A stretch of DNA of 64,000 nt. Origin: Anisakis pegreffii. Taxonomy: Eukaryota; Nematoda; Chromadorea; Rhabditida; Anisakidae. The notes under the pieces were generated by a model that ran no database searches, was not told where the DNA came from, and saw only the letters and a list, made by a program, of their open reading frames with translations. The stretch lies in NCBI GenBank assembly GCA_035041965.1, contig JAPYMA010000908.1:124001-188000 (forward strand). Direction: 5' to 3'. Positions 34,061 to 45,292 of the stretch are shown here, in pieces; within the stretch, counting starts at the first letter, position 1, and every line of letters starts with the position of its first letter. The position numbers were made by a program, and so were the translations under genes.

Positions 34061-37000
34061 TGAATAGTTACACTAGCAAGTGTCTTACGTATAATTCTCA
34101 TAGCCAAAGGAGATGCCATCACATTATTTTCGAATTGTTCCCTGTCCATTTTTAGCCACTTTTGCGTGGTCTCAAGAACCATTTTGCTGAACTCATCCTC
34201 CGGATTCATTCGCTTAGCACAGTTCTGATGAAATATCTGAAATTCAATAGGTAGGCATTCGAAATCGAAAGCTTCACAATGATTCAGCTATCTAGCTCTT
34301 AGCACATTTCATTTGATTTTCAATGCGAATTACTTGCTCATTTCAGGTAATTCTGGCACGAAAACACTCACAGCGGTAATAAGCTAGCTGCCAGCAAAGT
34401 TATCATCCTCATATAATTACATTAATATGTGTCCTCTATGATTGGAACTGGAGTTTCGTTTCGTCCGAATCAAATATTCATTTGCAAAAGGGATAACTGA
34501 AACTGACTTACAATTTGTCCACGACTAAAAAACCGCAGTGATGAAAGAATTCTTTTAACGAAGACTACTCTCATCGTAGGACTCCTCGGAATAGACTGTA
34601 AGGAGAGTCATGAAAACTCGGAAATGATTTCATTTGCGATTTTAAGCAGCTCCGTTAACTACGAAGCTGCCATTAAAAAACCGTTCTGATCTTGGATATC
34701 TGTACTTATTTTACAATGAGTGCGATCGGTCAAGATTCTCCTCTCTTGATACTGGTAAGTATTTCAGAGTGAAACAGATATAATGTAGGCAGTATGCTGA
34801 ATTTTCTCTGCAAATAACTTACTTCTTCAGCGTGAGGGTTTGATTCAAGGAAGGCTGCCAGATCAGATTCTTGTGTCTTCCGTTGATTTTCTTCGATGTA
34901 CCATTGTTTCAATGAGAGTGACTGCCTTGCACTGCAAAATTTATTTCATATGGCATCATATGTAATATCAGAGGTGATACATAGAGATGCTAATTCGATG
35001 CGTATTTGAATCGATGAAGTGAAATCTGGAACAGTATGAATACCTCAGTTCTTCCGTAGCACCTGCTTCTTGACCATGCTTCCAATAAAGCGTTTTTCTT
35101 TTTCTCAGTTGATCGACAATAAATTCAAACGCTGTTTTCGGTTGTCCGATATTTGTTGAGTCAGATTTTTTCAGTTTGACTGCTTCATAGACTCTATTCG
35201 TTTTAGTTGAATTGCTGTTCTTTTTTTCCTGGAAACGGCGTGATTAATCAACAATTGCAAGCGAATGAACTTCTTGACTCTTTGGGCTCTCTAATGGTTA
35301 CTCTTGATGATCTCTAGTTCCACTCTCCTCGTTTGTACAGTGAGAATATAGTTTAAAAATTTGGAACGATATCTAACCGTCCTGAGCGATCCTTGATCCA
35401 TTGGTGACGATTTCTGGATCATTGTAGATGGTTGCTTATCAGTCAATTCCGTATTTTCTGCCAAAAACATTTCATTGTGATTTTCTTGAAATGACTGTAC
35501 ACCTGCTGCCGGCGGCACTTGAGTTTCTGCCACATTAGGGCAAGCTGATGGACTTTGGTTGGTTTTTTCCTGGGAACAACATATTTAGTCAGCAATCCAG
35601 TCATTCACTTTCGTAATGCAGTTCATTTCGAATCGAAGAAACTTGCCGAATGGAATGAATATACCCTAACAAATGAATTTTATGGTTATGTTCAGATAGT
35701 TACTGTGAATGTAGATAGAAGATACTCTTAGTGATCAGTTGATTTTTCACTTTCTTCATATTTTCTTTGAGAATGTGAAAGGAAGAATTCCGAACGCAAT
35801 TAAACCTCTACGGGTAATCCTGGATTCATTAATGACGATTTCTGGATCGTTGCAGATGGTTGCTTATCTTCTTGCTTGGGATTATCTGCCGCAAAATTCT
35901 TATTATGAGTTTTTTGAGATGATTGCACATCTGCAGCTGGCGGTACATGATTTTCTGCCACTTTAGGGCAAGTTGACGGAGAATAAGCATCCAAAATTGA
36001 CAATATTTCCTTGGATAAAACGATGTTCTCATCGAATTCCTTTTCATTCATTCCCAGCTCTTTCTTGACCTGCTCTTTCTCTCCTTCAATCCCGTTCTCA
36101 TTGCAGGCATAGATGCTACTCAAATAGAATGCCTGAAAGATTTCCATATTTCTAAAGTCGAAAGAAAGCATTCCTACAATTCACCGTGAATAGCTGATGA
36201 TGATGCGTCGAATTCTATCAACAATTGATTAATGCCAGTAATTTATTCAGAAATGACCACTGTGAAGCATGATCCACCATGGACATGATGGATCTGCTGT
36301 GGCAACCCACCAAATAAGAACGAAGTTCACTGCGTAACATCCCTAAGATTCTCGACGTCTCTTCATAAGTATAGCGTGATTTATAACACCCCTGAAATGA
36401 CAAGCAACATTGTTTTGAGCATAACCGAAGCTGAATTATTCATCTTCATTGAAAATTTACTGCATAAATGCCTTTCACCGCTTTTCAGAGAAAATTTGAT
36501 TTTCCTTTTAAATTTGTTGCAGACCGAACCTTTTGGTGGTTGGCAGCAAATTCTGACACTATTTTCGTATGTCGTTCTCTTCTACTCATTTGCTGTTTTC
36601 TTTGGTGTCTCATCAAGGCAGCCATTGAAGAACTGTTGAGTCTACAATCAGACAAACTTGGGATTAAATGTTCCGCGTCATCGAGTTGCGAAATAAAAGA
36701 AATTCAAATGAAAATTCGTGACAGACGGCTAAGCCGGGATATGGCGAGTTTGGCTGGATGAGGAGAGGTTCCTTCCATTCGACTGCCATTGATTCAATGT
36801 TTAAATTTGACTTAAACAAAGTTGCTTCTGTTCTACTCACAGATCGGCTAGAATTCGGCTACGATTGAGAGTTCTGTTTTTCGTTCTCTTACAAATTCTT
36901 TTCAACAAGCAGCACACTCATGTCTCATTATTTCTGTAAGATGATTGAAGTATTAGCGAAGCAACAACATACACTTTGATTGCATCTTGACATTCTTTTG

Positions 37001-40000
37001 AATGTGATTGAACCATCTTCAAACGTTCACACAACAATTTAGTAATCAGATCAAGTGATGTATCAGCAGTGCATTCCGTTTCATGTTGACCTTCAGACAA
37101 CCGTTCTGTGCTGTCAACTACTTCAGACTTTATTTCCTGGAACTTAAAGTGCTCTAAGCTATTCTCATCAGCGCAACCCTCAGAAGGAATTTACATCTCA
37201 ATTGTTCACATCCCAATTGTTCGTTTCAAATGACTAATCACGCGTTAAAATTACGGAGGTTTTTTTTCATTTTTACCAAGAAGTCAAATCCAATAGATTG
37301 TTCAATACCACATTGGGAGCATAAATTTTGGGAAAACAGCAAAAGTACGATTTAACCTCTCCTAGTGGTCTTTGATGAATTGACGATTCCGCTTGAGTTG
37401 ATTTGGCTTTTTGTTGTTTATTTACATTGCACTCCTGAGTTTCTGTCGCCGATGCCCGATTCTTGCCTGACTTCGTCGAACGTTTTGTTGATGGTAGTTG
37501 AATGTTGGCTGATGTCTGTTGAGATCCGGTATTTCCACTACCACATGAACGATGAATAATTTGCATGGCCAATGGCGATGTCAAGACGTTCTCGTCGAAT
37601 TCTTTTTCATTCATCTCCAATTGCCTTCTCGTCGCTTCCAAAAGATTCTGCCATTTCGAGTCCTTCGGTTCCATTTTTTGGGCACATCTTCGATGGAACC
37701 TCTAGAAGTTCGTTTGTTTCGCAACGTTAACCGAACGATTCATTCAGATCAAATCAACGAAATTGATATATTTCAGAGATCGTTCTGTTGAATTTGTATC
37801 GAGAAAGATCATGATCAGTCCCAAAAATCTGTTCCTCGTGGAAACTTATCGTTAGAGTTTGCATGACTCAGAAAGAAACTCATCTGTAAAGAATCACTAA
37901 AGATACGCTCGCTTGATTTAGCAAAAAGTCGTTCGTAAGGAGTCACCAGAGCTGCACGATTCAAAGAGAAAAGCGTGGAAAAATCGAAGGGAGCTACTTG
38001 AAACTAAGATAATCATATCCGTTTTGTGTTTTAAGATGAATGAATATTGTCTAGGTATTTGGAAAGAGAGAAATAATGGAAAATGACTCACAAGTTGAGC
38101 ACGAATGAGGGGCCGTAGGTCTTGAATAAGTTTATCAAAAGAAGCTCGTAATGCAGCTGAACTCTGCAAATCGCTCTATGACGACACGAATATCAATTTG
38201 GAACTTATGAGTGTTGCTCATAATATTGAGCCAATTCACTGCTTTCTGATAGAGATCACATTCGAAGTTCATACCACTCAATAATTGGCAGTTTAAAATT
38301 CATTTAAAACGGCTAAATTTTCATTCCTTTTCCTATGGCTATAATCCCGAAAACTGACTCCAATCTTTTCTTGATTTGCTCTGGTTTGAAAGCGGAAATG
38401 ATTCGATGCAAATGCCTAATATTACCTCAGATGAATTTACCACATCATCATTAACTTCCAACGCAAGGTATGTCGTGAGATTATCTGCGTGATCAGTACG
38501 TTGCTTTTCTTCAGTAATCCACTGATTCATTGAAAGTGACTGCATTGCACTGCAAATTTCATTTTGATACGGTGCAGCTTGTCGTCACCAGTATCATTAA
38601 GATCATCTGTCGTGAACAGAGATATTCACGAAAATTTTGTGATTCACCTTCGTTATGTAATATTCATTCTTTATCAAATCATTATATCTTATTTATGAAT
38701 ATATCTAAACATATTGCACTTTGTAATATACACCACGTCATTCTTATAACATTATCTCACCTTATCACACCTTAATCGCACTTATATTTTTAATACATAA
38801 TTCTGTTCTGTTCATTGTTGATGTGTGTATCAGTAAATGCTACGTATTTATAAACGCTCTGTTCAACCACGATATAAGTAAAAACCCCCTTCCACTATAT
38901 TATCATTATTTTTATCTACATCACCAACATTGAGCATATTCTTCTTCTCCCCTCATAACACCCTATATACCGAAAATGAAAGCAAATGAAATGTTGAATT
39001 GAGTCTTCAACGATTCCTTATATTTTATCAGACATTTGGACATCACAAGATATTAATTGATTTCAGCAATGCGTTCAGTTCTTAATTACACAAATACGCA
39101 CGGTTGTTTTTATCGAACTCCACCAAACCCATTGCATGTATTGAATGATTACTGAACAAACAGAAATATGACTGAATGCTAAATATGTTCTTCGAGCACT
39201 ACAACAGTTATGAAGACCTCAAACTTTTAGCAGCTTTTGCCTCTTGTCGATGCTGTCGATAAAGAGACCTCCTCTCCGTCAACTGCTTTATAATGAGGTC
39301 AGTAGCAGCGTCAAAATGTCTGTCATTCACCTTGCCTATACTCTTCTTTGCATCATTCTGAAAAGACTTTCCATCCGTCAACTCAAGACACATTTTTACT
39401 TGCGGTTTACTGAGTTGTTTCGAGATGCATTGGTTGAAATGCTACGAAACGAAATGCTCTCATTTGCTGCCAAGTCCGTAATTAGCAACCCTTCTATCAC
39501 CTGTAATTTTTTATCCTATTCTATTATAATGTGATCTTCTTCAGCTATTTATGGAGTTGCGTTGCCTATCGAACTGTTCAGAAAATACCATTAGAGTCGT
39601 GCAAAAACTATTCAATTTAAGGAAAGGTGTTCCAAAACTCACAGACTGCAATTGTTCTTCTTTACACATTTCCTCGCTTTCTCTGAATTGTTCGTGAGGT
39701 TCCGCGGATGATTCTTGACAGGTCATCGTGGATTGCTGACTTAGTGAGGGTTGATACAAAGATGACGCTTGATTAGCTGGATTATTTGCAATCCATCGCA
39801 CCCATGGCTGTAATTAATCTTTTCCTTTACCACCTATAATCTTTATCACATGCGTTCCTATATCATATGTTTGGAATTTACTTCAGATTTGTAAAAAGAC
39901 GCATTTCCAAACGAATTATTCAGAAAATGCCATCAGAGTCATGCAAAAACCATTAAATTTCAATGGTAATATTTATAGTTAGTAAAATCACTTTATTTGA

Positions 40001-41649
40001 TATAAATTGCATTGCATTACCAAAACAAACAAAAACAAGACTGATTTTAACGAACATACAGAACCGAGCGATATCATTTGACTTTCAGAAGGCGCCTCGA
40101 TTGAGTGTATCTCAAGAATTGGACTAACGCCGTCGTATTGTGATTTTGGGTCACTGTTCAATCTGCACCATACATCGTACGCTACATTTGGTTTCACATT
40201 CACAGGATCATCGAAGAGATGTAAAGGATCAGCCAAATACTGCAGTTAAGATTTTGAAGTTATAAATGAAATGAAAGTATCCATTGAGAATCCTTCATTG
40301 ATCTGCACACCGACTACTGATTCTCACTTCCTAAAGTTCGGCCCATAAAAGCGCGTATTTTATCCATCATTTCATATTCTGTTATGGATTCCATTTTGTC
40401 AGGATCATGATTTCTTGCAACAGAATACGAGGTCCGGATTAGGGCAAATTTCAGTAAGAGATGCTAGTAGTTAGGGATTCGTGAGCATTTTATCGTCAGT
40501 TTTCGTCTTTACTCCATTGTTGCAATAATTTGCTTGTGTTGTTCAAATATTACGAACAATATTCCAACATTATTACTGAATTTTCATTATCAGCGCAAAA
40601 CAACAGAGAACTGCTATGAAGTGCAATTGAAATTAACCTCGAAATGCGGTGACCATATTCTATGAATCTCCGAATCACCCTCTTGTAATTGTACATCTGT
40701 TGAACTGATGGCAGTGGTTTTTACGCAGATACATTGTGTTTCCGTTGACTGAAAAGCATTATTAGCATTGGGTAACACCCTCGGGATTCCTGACTTGGAC
40801 TGGCTTTGGCAAAGCTGATGAAATTCACTGAAGAAGAACAACGAGCGGTGCATCACAATAATTTTTTTCACGATGATGGGTGAAAATGAATTTAAACGAT
40901 CAAATTTTTCTCGTTCATAATGTCGAGATTTCTGGAAATTGCTTGAGAAATCAAGAACAAAATATAGATGGAAGTTCAATAGGAACTGGAATTCAAGCGC
41001 TTATGTTGTGAAGAATTCAGGACTGAGTGCAACAAAGGAAAAGAAATTAGCAAAAAAAACGCACTCTCCATCCTATCTTCGGGCTGATCCAAAGAGTTTT
41101 CGTTGGCAATATTGGATCGATGACCTGAATTAAGCACCCTTGACCAGATACAGTATTCTTCTGAAATCGTTCATCTTTTCACTACTCACTTCATTGTTAG
41201 ATGAATCAGATGCTTGAGGTTGTAAACCTCCAAAACCCTTAACTCTCACTCCCAGGCATGGAAAATGAGGAGTGTGGCATCAGTACAGGTGTTCGGCGTA
41301 AAAACGATGTAAACAATCCCATTGTGCGGAGTATGAATGCAGCAGAACTCTTTATGCAACTTTCTTATGGGAAATAACCATCCGCAAGCGTAAACTCATT
41401 CCCCAGAATCGATTTTTCGCATTTCAAATGAAGGGAATTTCATTGCGATCAGCAAATCGTCAAACGATGAAATAGGATAAGTCAATGAAATTGGCAATTA
41501 CAAACTCGAAATGCAATCCAGTCACCGATCACAATGTTTGGATGCGTTTCATTACGTGATAATCGGATTTTTCGATTCCTTCGAAGTACTTTTATCTCTT
41601 GGTCCTTTAAACTTATCACCCAACCAACCACCCAGGTCTCAGAACCCAT
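31957..41649 (-). CDS. gene X: repeat protein of unknown function
   Basis: Exons in transcript order: 41649-41506, 40814-40638, 40239-40060, 39807-39643, 39357-39218, 38549-38426, 38163-38092, 37701-37357, 37136-36973, 36641-36530, 36391-36311, 36132-35806, 35569-35378, 35228-35044, 34931-34823, 34595-34512, 34236-33888, 33763-33655, 33376-33293, 32934-31957. Phases fit at each junction (0, with a phase 2 after each a-exon). ATG is at 41649 and the stop ends at 31957; about 1,300 residues. No signal peptide is obvious. Architecture: barrel-like N-terminus, Gln/Ser-rich exon, four a-b-c-d repeats, Gln/Ser/Thr-rich tail. The only lesion seen is an apparent frameshift where d3 and a4 are fused near 34.03 kb. 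I do not recognise the family. It is paralogous to Y and Z. Confidence 0.6.
34018..35228 (-). CDS. gene X repeat 3 (a3-d3)
   Basis: a3 35228-35044 (FEFIVDQLRKRKTLYWKHGQ), b3 34931-34823 (QSLSLKQWYIEENQRKTQES, ending ESNPHAEE), c3 34595-34512 (VKRILSSLRFFSRGQI), d3 from 34236 (IFHQNCAKRMNPEDEFSKMV, WLKMDREQFENNVMASPLAM). d3 runs without an intron into a4. In the d3 frame a TAA lies at 34015-34017, while a4 is open one frame over, so a deletion appears to have removed the d3 linker and the following intron. Confidence 0.5.
35378..37136 (-). CDS. gene X repeat 2 plus an extra linker exon
   Basis: a2 37136-36973 (LDLITKLLCERLKMVQSH), b2 36641-36530 (LNSSSMAALMRHQRKQQMSR), c2 36391-36311 (SRILGMLRSELRSYL), d2 36132-35806 (KELGMNEKEFDENIVLSKEI with a Pro/Gln/Ser linker). 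The exon 35569-35378 duplicates only the linker part of d2 (VPPAAGVQSFQENHNEMF) in phase 0. This is the most diverged of the four repeats. Confidence 0.55.
37357..39357 (-). CDS. gene X repeat 1 (exons a1-d1)
   Basis: a1 39357-39218 contains ATDLIIKQLTERRSLYRQHR and EAKAAKSL, likely coiled coil. b1 38549-38426 reads MQSLSMNQWITEEKQRTDHA. c1 38163-38092 reads SFDKLIQDLRPLIRAQL. d1 37701-37357 reads RFHRRCAQKMEPKDSKWQNL then EFDENVLTSPLAMQIIHR and a Gln/Ser/Thr linker. The phases (a ends 2, b ends 0, c 0, d 0) recur in each later repeat. Confidence 0.6.
39643..39807 (-). CDS. gene X Gln/Ser-rich exon
   Basis: Enters after ttacag as PWVRWIANNPANQASSLYQP, continues Gln/Ser/Glu-rich and ends at gtgagt, phase 0. 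Y and Z have two tandem copies of this exon. It is probably a disordered linker between the N-terminal part and the repeats. Confidence 0.5.
40060..41649 (-). CDS. gene X N-terminal exons 1-3
   Basis: Exon 1 (41649-41506) reads MGSETWVVGWVISLKDQEIK, then basic residues and PNIVIGDWIAFR. The alternating pattern W-V-x-W-V-I, I-K-V-L and V-I-G-D-W-I resembles a small OB or S1-like beta barrel; this is pattern similarity only. Exon 2 (40814-40638) contains QCICVKTTAISS and ends HRIWSPHFE. Exon 3 (40239-40060) starts YLADPLHLFDDPVNVKPNVA and contains WCRLNSDPKSQYDG and ILEIHSIEAPSE; it is the best conserved exon among X, Y and Z. All junctions are phase 0. Exon 2 could alternatively start a few codons later. 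Confidence 0.55.
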
Positions 41650-42719
41650 TGTTTGTCGGGTTGTCTGAAATAAAGTCCCATTGACAACAGTGTCCAGATA
41701 AGTGCAACGCTGATTAAAAATCATCGTCTAAATGAAATTAGACTGAATGAGCTCCGATGTTGCGCACTCTGAAATTTAACATCGCTTATGATGGAAAATC
41801 ATTCGAAATCTTGCAAAGATACGCTATCAGCTTAATTGATTGTTTATCTCCAATTCATTTACGCTATTTTTCACGTTGAATGCGAAACTGCACGAACAAA
41901 AAGAAAGTTTGTGAAAACGGAAAACTGATACGATAAATGATAAACGTCATCGTTAGAATAAAAGCGGCATTACACCAATCAAGCAAATGACACCAATTTA
42001 CTTGGATTGATGTGCGATTGCTGGCTGTATTGGACAGATTGGTATTTCAGAAGTGATGTTTAGGGAAGAAACAGAATTATATATAACTTTTGGCAGGGAT
42101 CAAGCAACATTCATTCGCGAACGTTGAAAAGACTGAAGGAAATGCTGATTTTCCATGCTTAGTAAGCGCATTACGCTTTGATGGACGATTGAACTGATAA
42201 AATTGAAGTGTTTTTGAGGTGGGCGATAAATGCATTAGACTGTTGCGTTATGGCCAGTTAAGGATTTTTTTGTGCATCTTATCATAAAGTGATCGATTGG
42301 CGTTATCAATAAGTGATACAGTGCTGGTTTCGAATCAGTCACGCATCTGGTTTTATGAGCAAGATAACGAGCAATATAATCGCCTCAAATGCTGCGCTAC
42401 GTGCAAAACTTGATGGAAAATCACTCGAAATCTTCCAAAGATACGCTATCAGCTTAATTCAGCGTCAAACATGGCTTAAACATTTTGGAGAAAAATGTTT
42501 AATTGAACTATTGGAGTATCTTTGAAAGTATTCCAGTGATTATCCAGAATGTGCGATGCGTCTTAATTCGATCTTTTTTCTATCCTGATATCGCTTAACA
42601 TCCAGAACGTCAGAGCTCATTTAGTCAGAGTTCATTCAGATGTTGACTTTTAATCATCATTACGCTCATGTGGATCCTGCTGGCGATGGAAGTATTTTTT
42701 TCAGACACCCCGACAAATA
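41650..42719. promoter_or_regulatory. divergent spacer between X and Y
   Basis: The 1,070 bp between two head-to-head start codons must hold both promoters. A block of about 50 bp (gatggaaaatca..cgaaatct, then aaagatacgctatcagctta) occurs twice in direct orientation, near 41.79 and 42.41 kb. An open frame at 42313-42525 overlaps the second copy; no function is assigned. No TATA box was convincing. Confidence 0.35.
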
Positions 42720-44789
42720 ATGAGTTCTGAGAGCTGGTTGGTTGGTTGGGTGATAAATATAAATGATCAAGAGATAAAAGTACTTCGAAGGAATCGAAAA
42801 CATCGATTATCACGTAATAAAACACATCCGAACGTTGTGATCGGTGACTGGATCGCATTTCGAGTTTGTAATTGCCTTGTTTAATCGTATTGATGATTTG
42901 CAGATCACCCAGAAAATCCCTTCAGCACTCTGATAAGCTTGATTTGTGGAGAATGAGTTTACGTTTGAGGAATGCTGCTCTGTATCACAATAATAATTTA
43001 GCTATCATGAGCAATATATAATAACGACAGTTGATGCGTCTTATATGAACGTCTTATATGAACCTATCATGTAAAATGCAGATGTACGATAGGTAAACCT
43101 CATGAACCTGTATCTGCATTTTGTACGATGTATCGCTTTTATGTGTTTTATCAAATGGGAGATTTATCTAGCAATCCAATATTACCTTGCCTGCTGCGCT
43201 TATCCGTCAGGAATTCGCACAACGAATTCTGACCCATTAATACTAAGCACAATCGAATTTTTTGTATTATTTTCACATCAAATACCTGGCCTAATGTAAC
43301 TTTTCTCATTCTTTCATGCTTGAGAGTACCGCTTAAGGCTTATGAAGTGTTGTTGACTAATATAGCTCATTCATCCGATAATGAAGTGAATGGTGAAGAG
43401 ATGAACAATTTCAGCAGAACACTCCATCTAGTCGTGGATGTTTAATTCACATTATCAATCCGATACTACCAACGAAAAATATTTGGATCAGGATGGGATA
43501 TAGAGTGCGTTTTCTTGCTACTTTCTTTTTCTTTCTCGCATGTAGTTCTAAATTCTTCACAATGTAAGCGCTTAAGTGCCAATTCCTATTGAACTTCTGG
43601 ATTAAGTCGGGGATGAAAAGCGGAGTGCGTTTATACTTCTTGTCCTTCCTCGCGTTTGATCTTGATTTCTTCATACTATAAGCACAGAGAATTGAATACC
43701 TTTTGTATTTCCATCCAATACGTTCTCAATTTCTCAAGCGAATTCCCAAAAATCACATTTCGCGTGTCATTAACCAGAATCTTTTGATGGTTTAATTTGA
43801 TTTTTACCTCTCATCGTGAAGAACATTATTGTGTGTGACCCTTTTCATTTATCTTCAACAGCATTTAATATCTTTGACAACGCCATCTCAAGTCAAGGAT
43901 CCCAGCGGATACTACTCAATGCTAACAAATGCCTTTCAGTCACCACAAACAAAGTGTATCTGCGTAAAAACCATTGCCATCAGTTCAACAGATGTACAAT
44001 TACAAGAGGGTGATTCGTCGATTCATAGAATATGGTCGCCGCATTTCGAGGTTAATTTCAATTGCATTTCATAGCAGTTCTCTGCGCTTGCAGTGAAAAT
44101 TCATAAAAATTCAGTAATTCAGTATTCTTACTGTTTGAAAGACACAACCAAAATATTGCATCGCTGAAGTAATGACGGAAACTGGCGACTAAACGTTCAT
44201 GGATTGTGAACTATCAGCATGTTACGAATTGGCAGAAGAAATGTGCATATTTGCGAGCCAAACTTTGGGAAGTGAGGATCAGCAGTCGATGCGCAGATCA
44301 GTGAACAATTCTAAATGGATAATTTCATTTCATTTTCTTAATACGGAATCTTAATTGCAGTATCTGGCTGATCCTTTACATCTCTTCGATGATCCTGTGA
44401 ATGTGAAACCAAATGTAGCATACGATGTATGGTGCAGATTGAACAGCGACCCAAAATCACAATACGACGGCGTGAGTCCAATTCTTGAGATACACTCAAT
44501 CGAGGCGCCTTCTGAATGTCAAATGATATCGCTCAGTTCTGTATGTTCGTAACGTTCACTTTTTCTTTATTTTTTTGGTAATGCCATATGATTTGTATTA
44601 AGAAAGTGATTTTACTAAATATGTACCATTAAAATAAATAGTTTACGCGTGACTCTGAGGGCATTTCCTGACTAATTCGACTGGTAATGCAACTTTTTAA
44701 AAAGGTAAAGGAACTTTTTAAACACATGAGATTAACATAAGAACGCATGTGATAAAAATTATAGATCATCAAAGAAGACATTAAATAAG

Positions 44790-45292
44790 ATGCTAGGTAA
44801 ATTCGACTAACGACACTTCGTCTGATGACATTTGGCCTAGTGGATATTTCAGCTAACGGATGCTTCAGAAATGACGGTTAGCCACAGCAATAGCGGATGT
44901 TCGGCCGTGACCAAAAGAAGAACCTTAGTCTATGCTCAACCATCAGCTCCAGGCTAAGCAATAACCTCATCCTAAGCCTAAACATCAACTTCGGCCTAGG
45001 CCTAAGCATCAATCATACAAGGGAGATCCCAAACATCGAGGGCATGTTATATATGATCTAAATCCAAGAAAATCAAGTATATAATCCCAACCCAACAAAG
45101 CCAAGAAAATAGATAATTCTAAGATACAAATATTCTACGACTGGATTACGAAATGAGCAACGCCAAGAACTTCTGAATGTAGTGTGATGAGCTTCGGACA
45201 ACTTCTGAATGCTTACAAATAATGCTCACGGATGCGCGAAGTGTAAATCAGCCTAAGTGTCGTTAGGCGAAATGTCGTTGGTCAGAAAGACC
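44790..45292. repeat. palindromic TTAGGC-type repeat in intron 3 of Y
   Basis: The left end (aacgacacttcgtctgatga) and right end (gtgtcgttaggcgaaatgtc) are loosely inverted. The inside has an imperfect minisatellite of cctaagcatcaac words (44.93-45.02 kb). The same insertion is in the matching intron of Z (55490-55973) and absent from X. Confidence 0.5.

Noticed and set aside
42313..42525. A 70-residue frame in the X-Y spacer
   Set aside because: It overlaps a 50-bp direct repeat whose other copy (near 41.8 kb) is not open, and nothing links it by splicing to Y.
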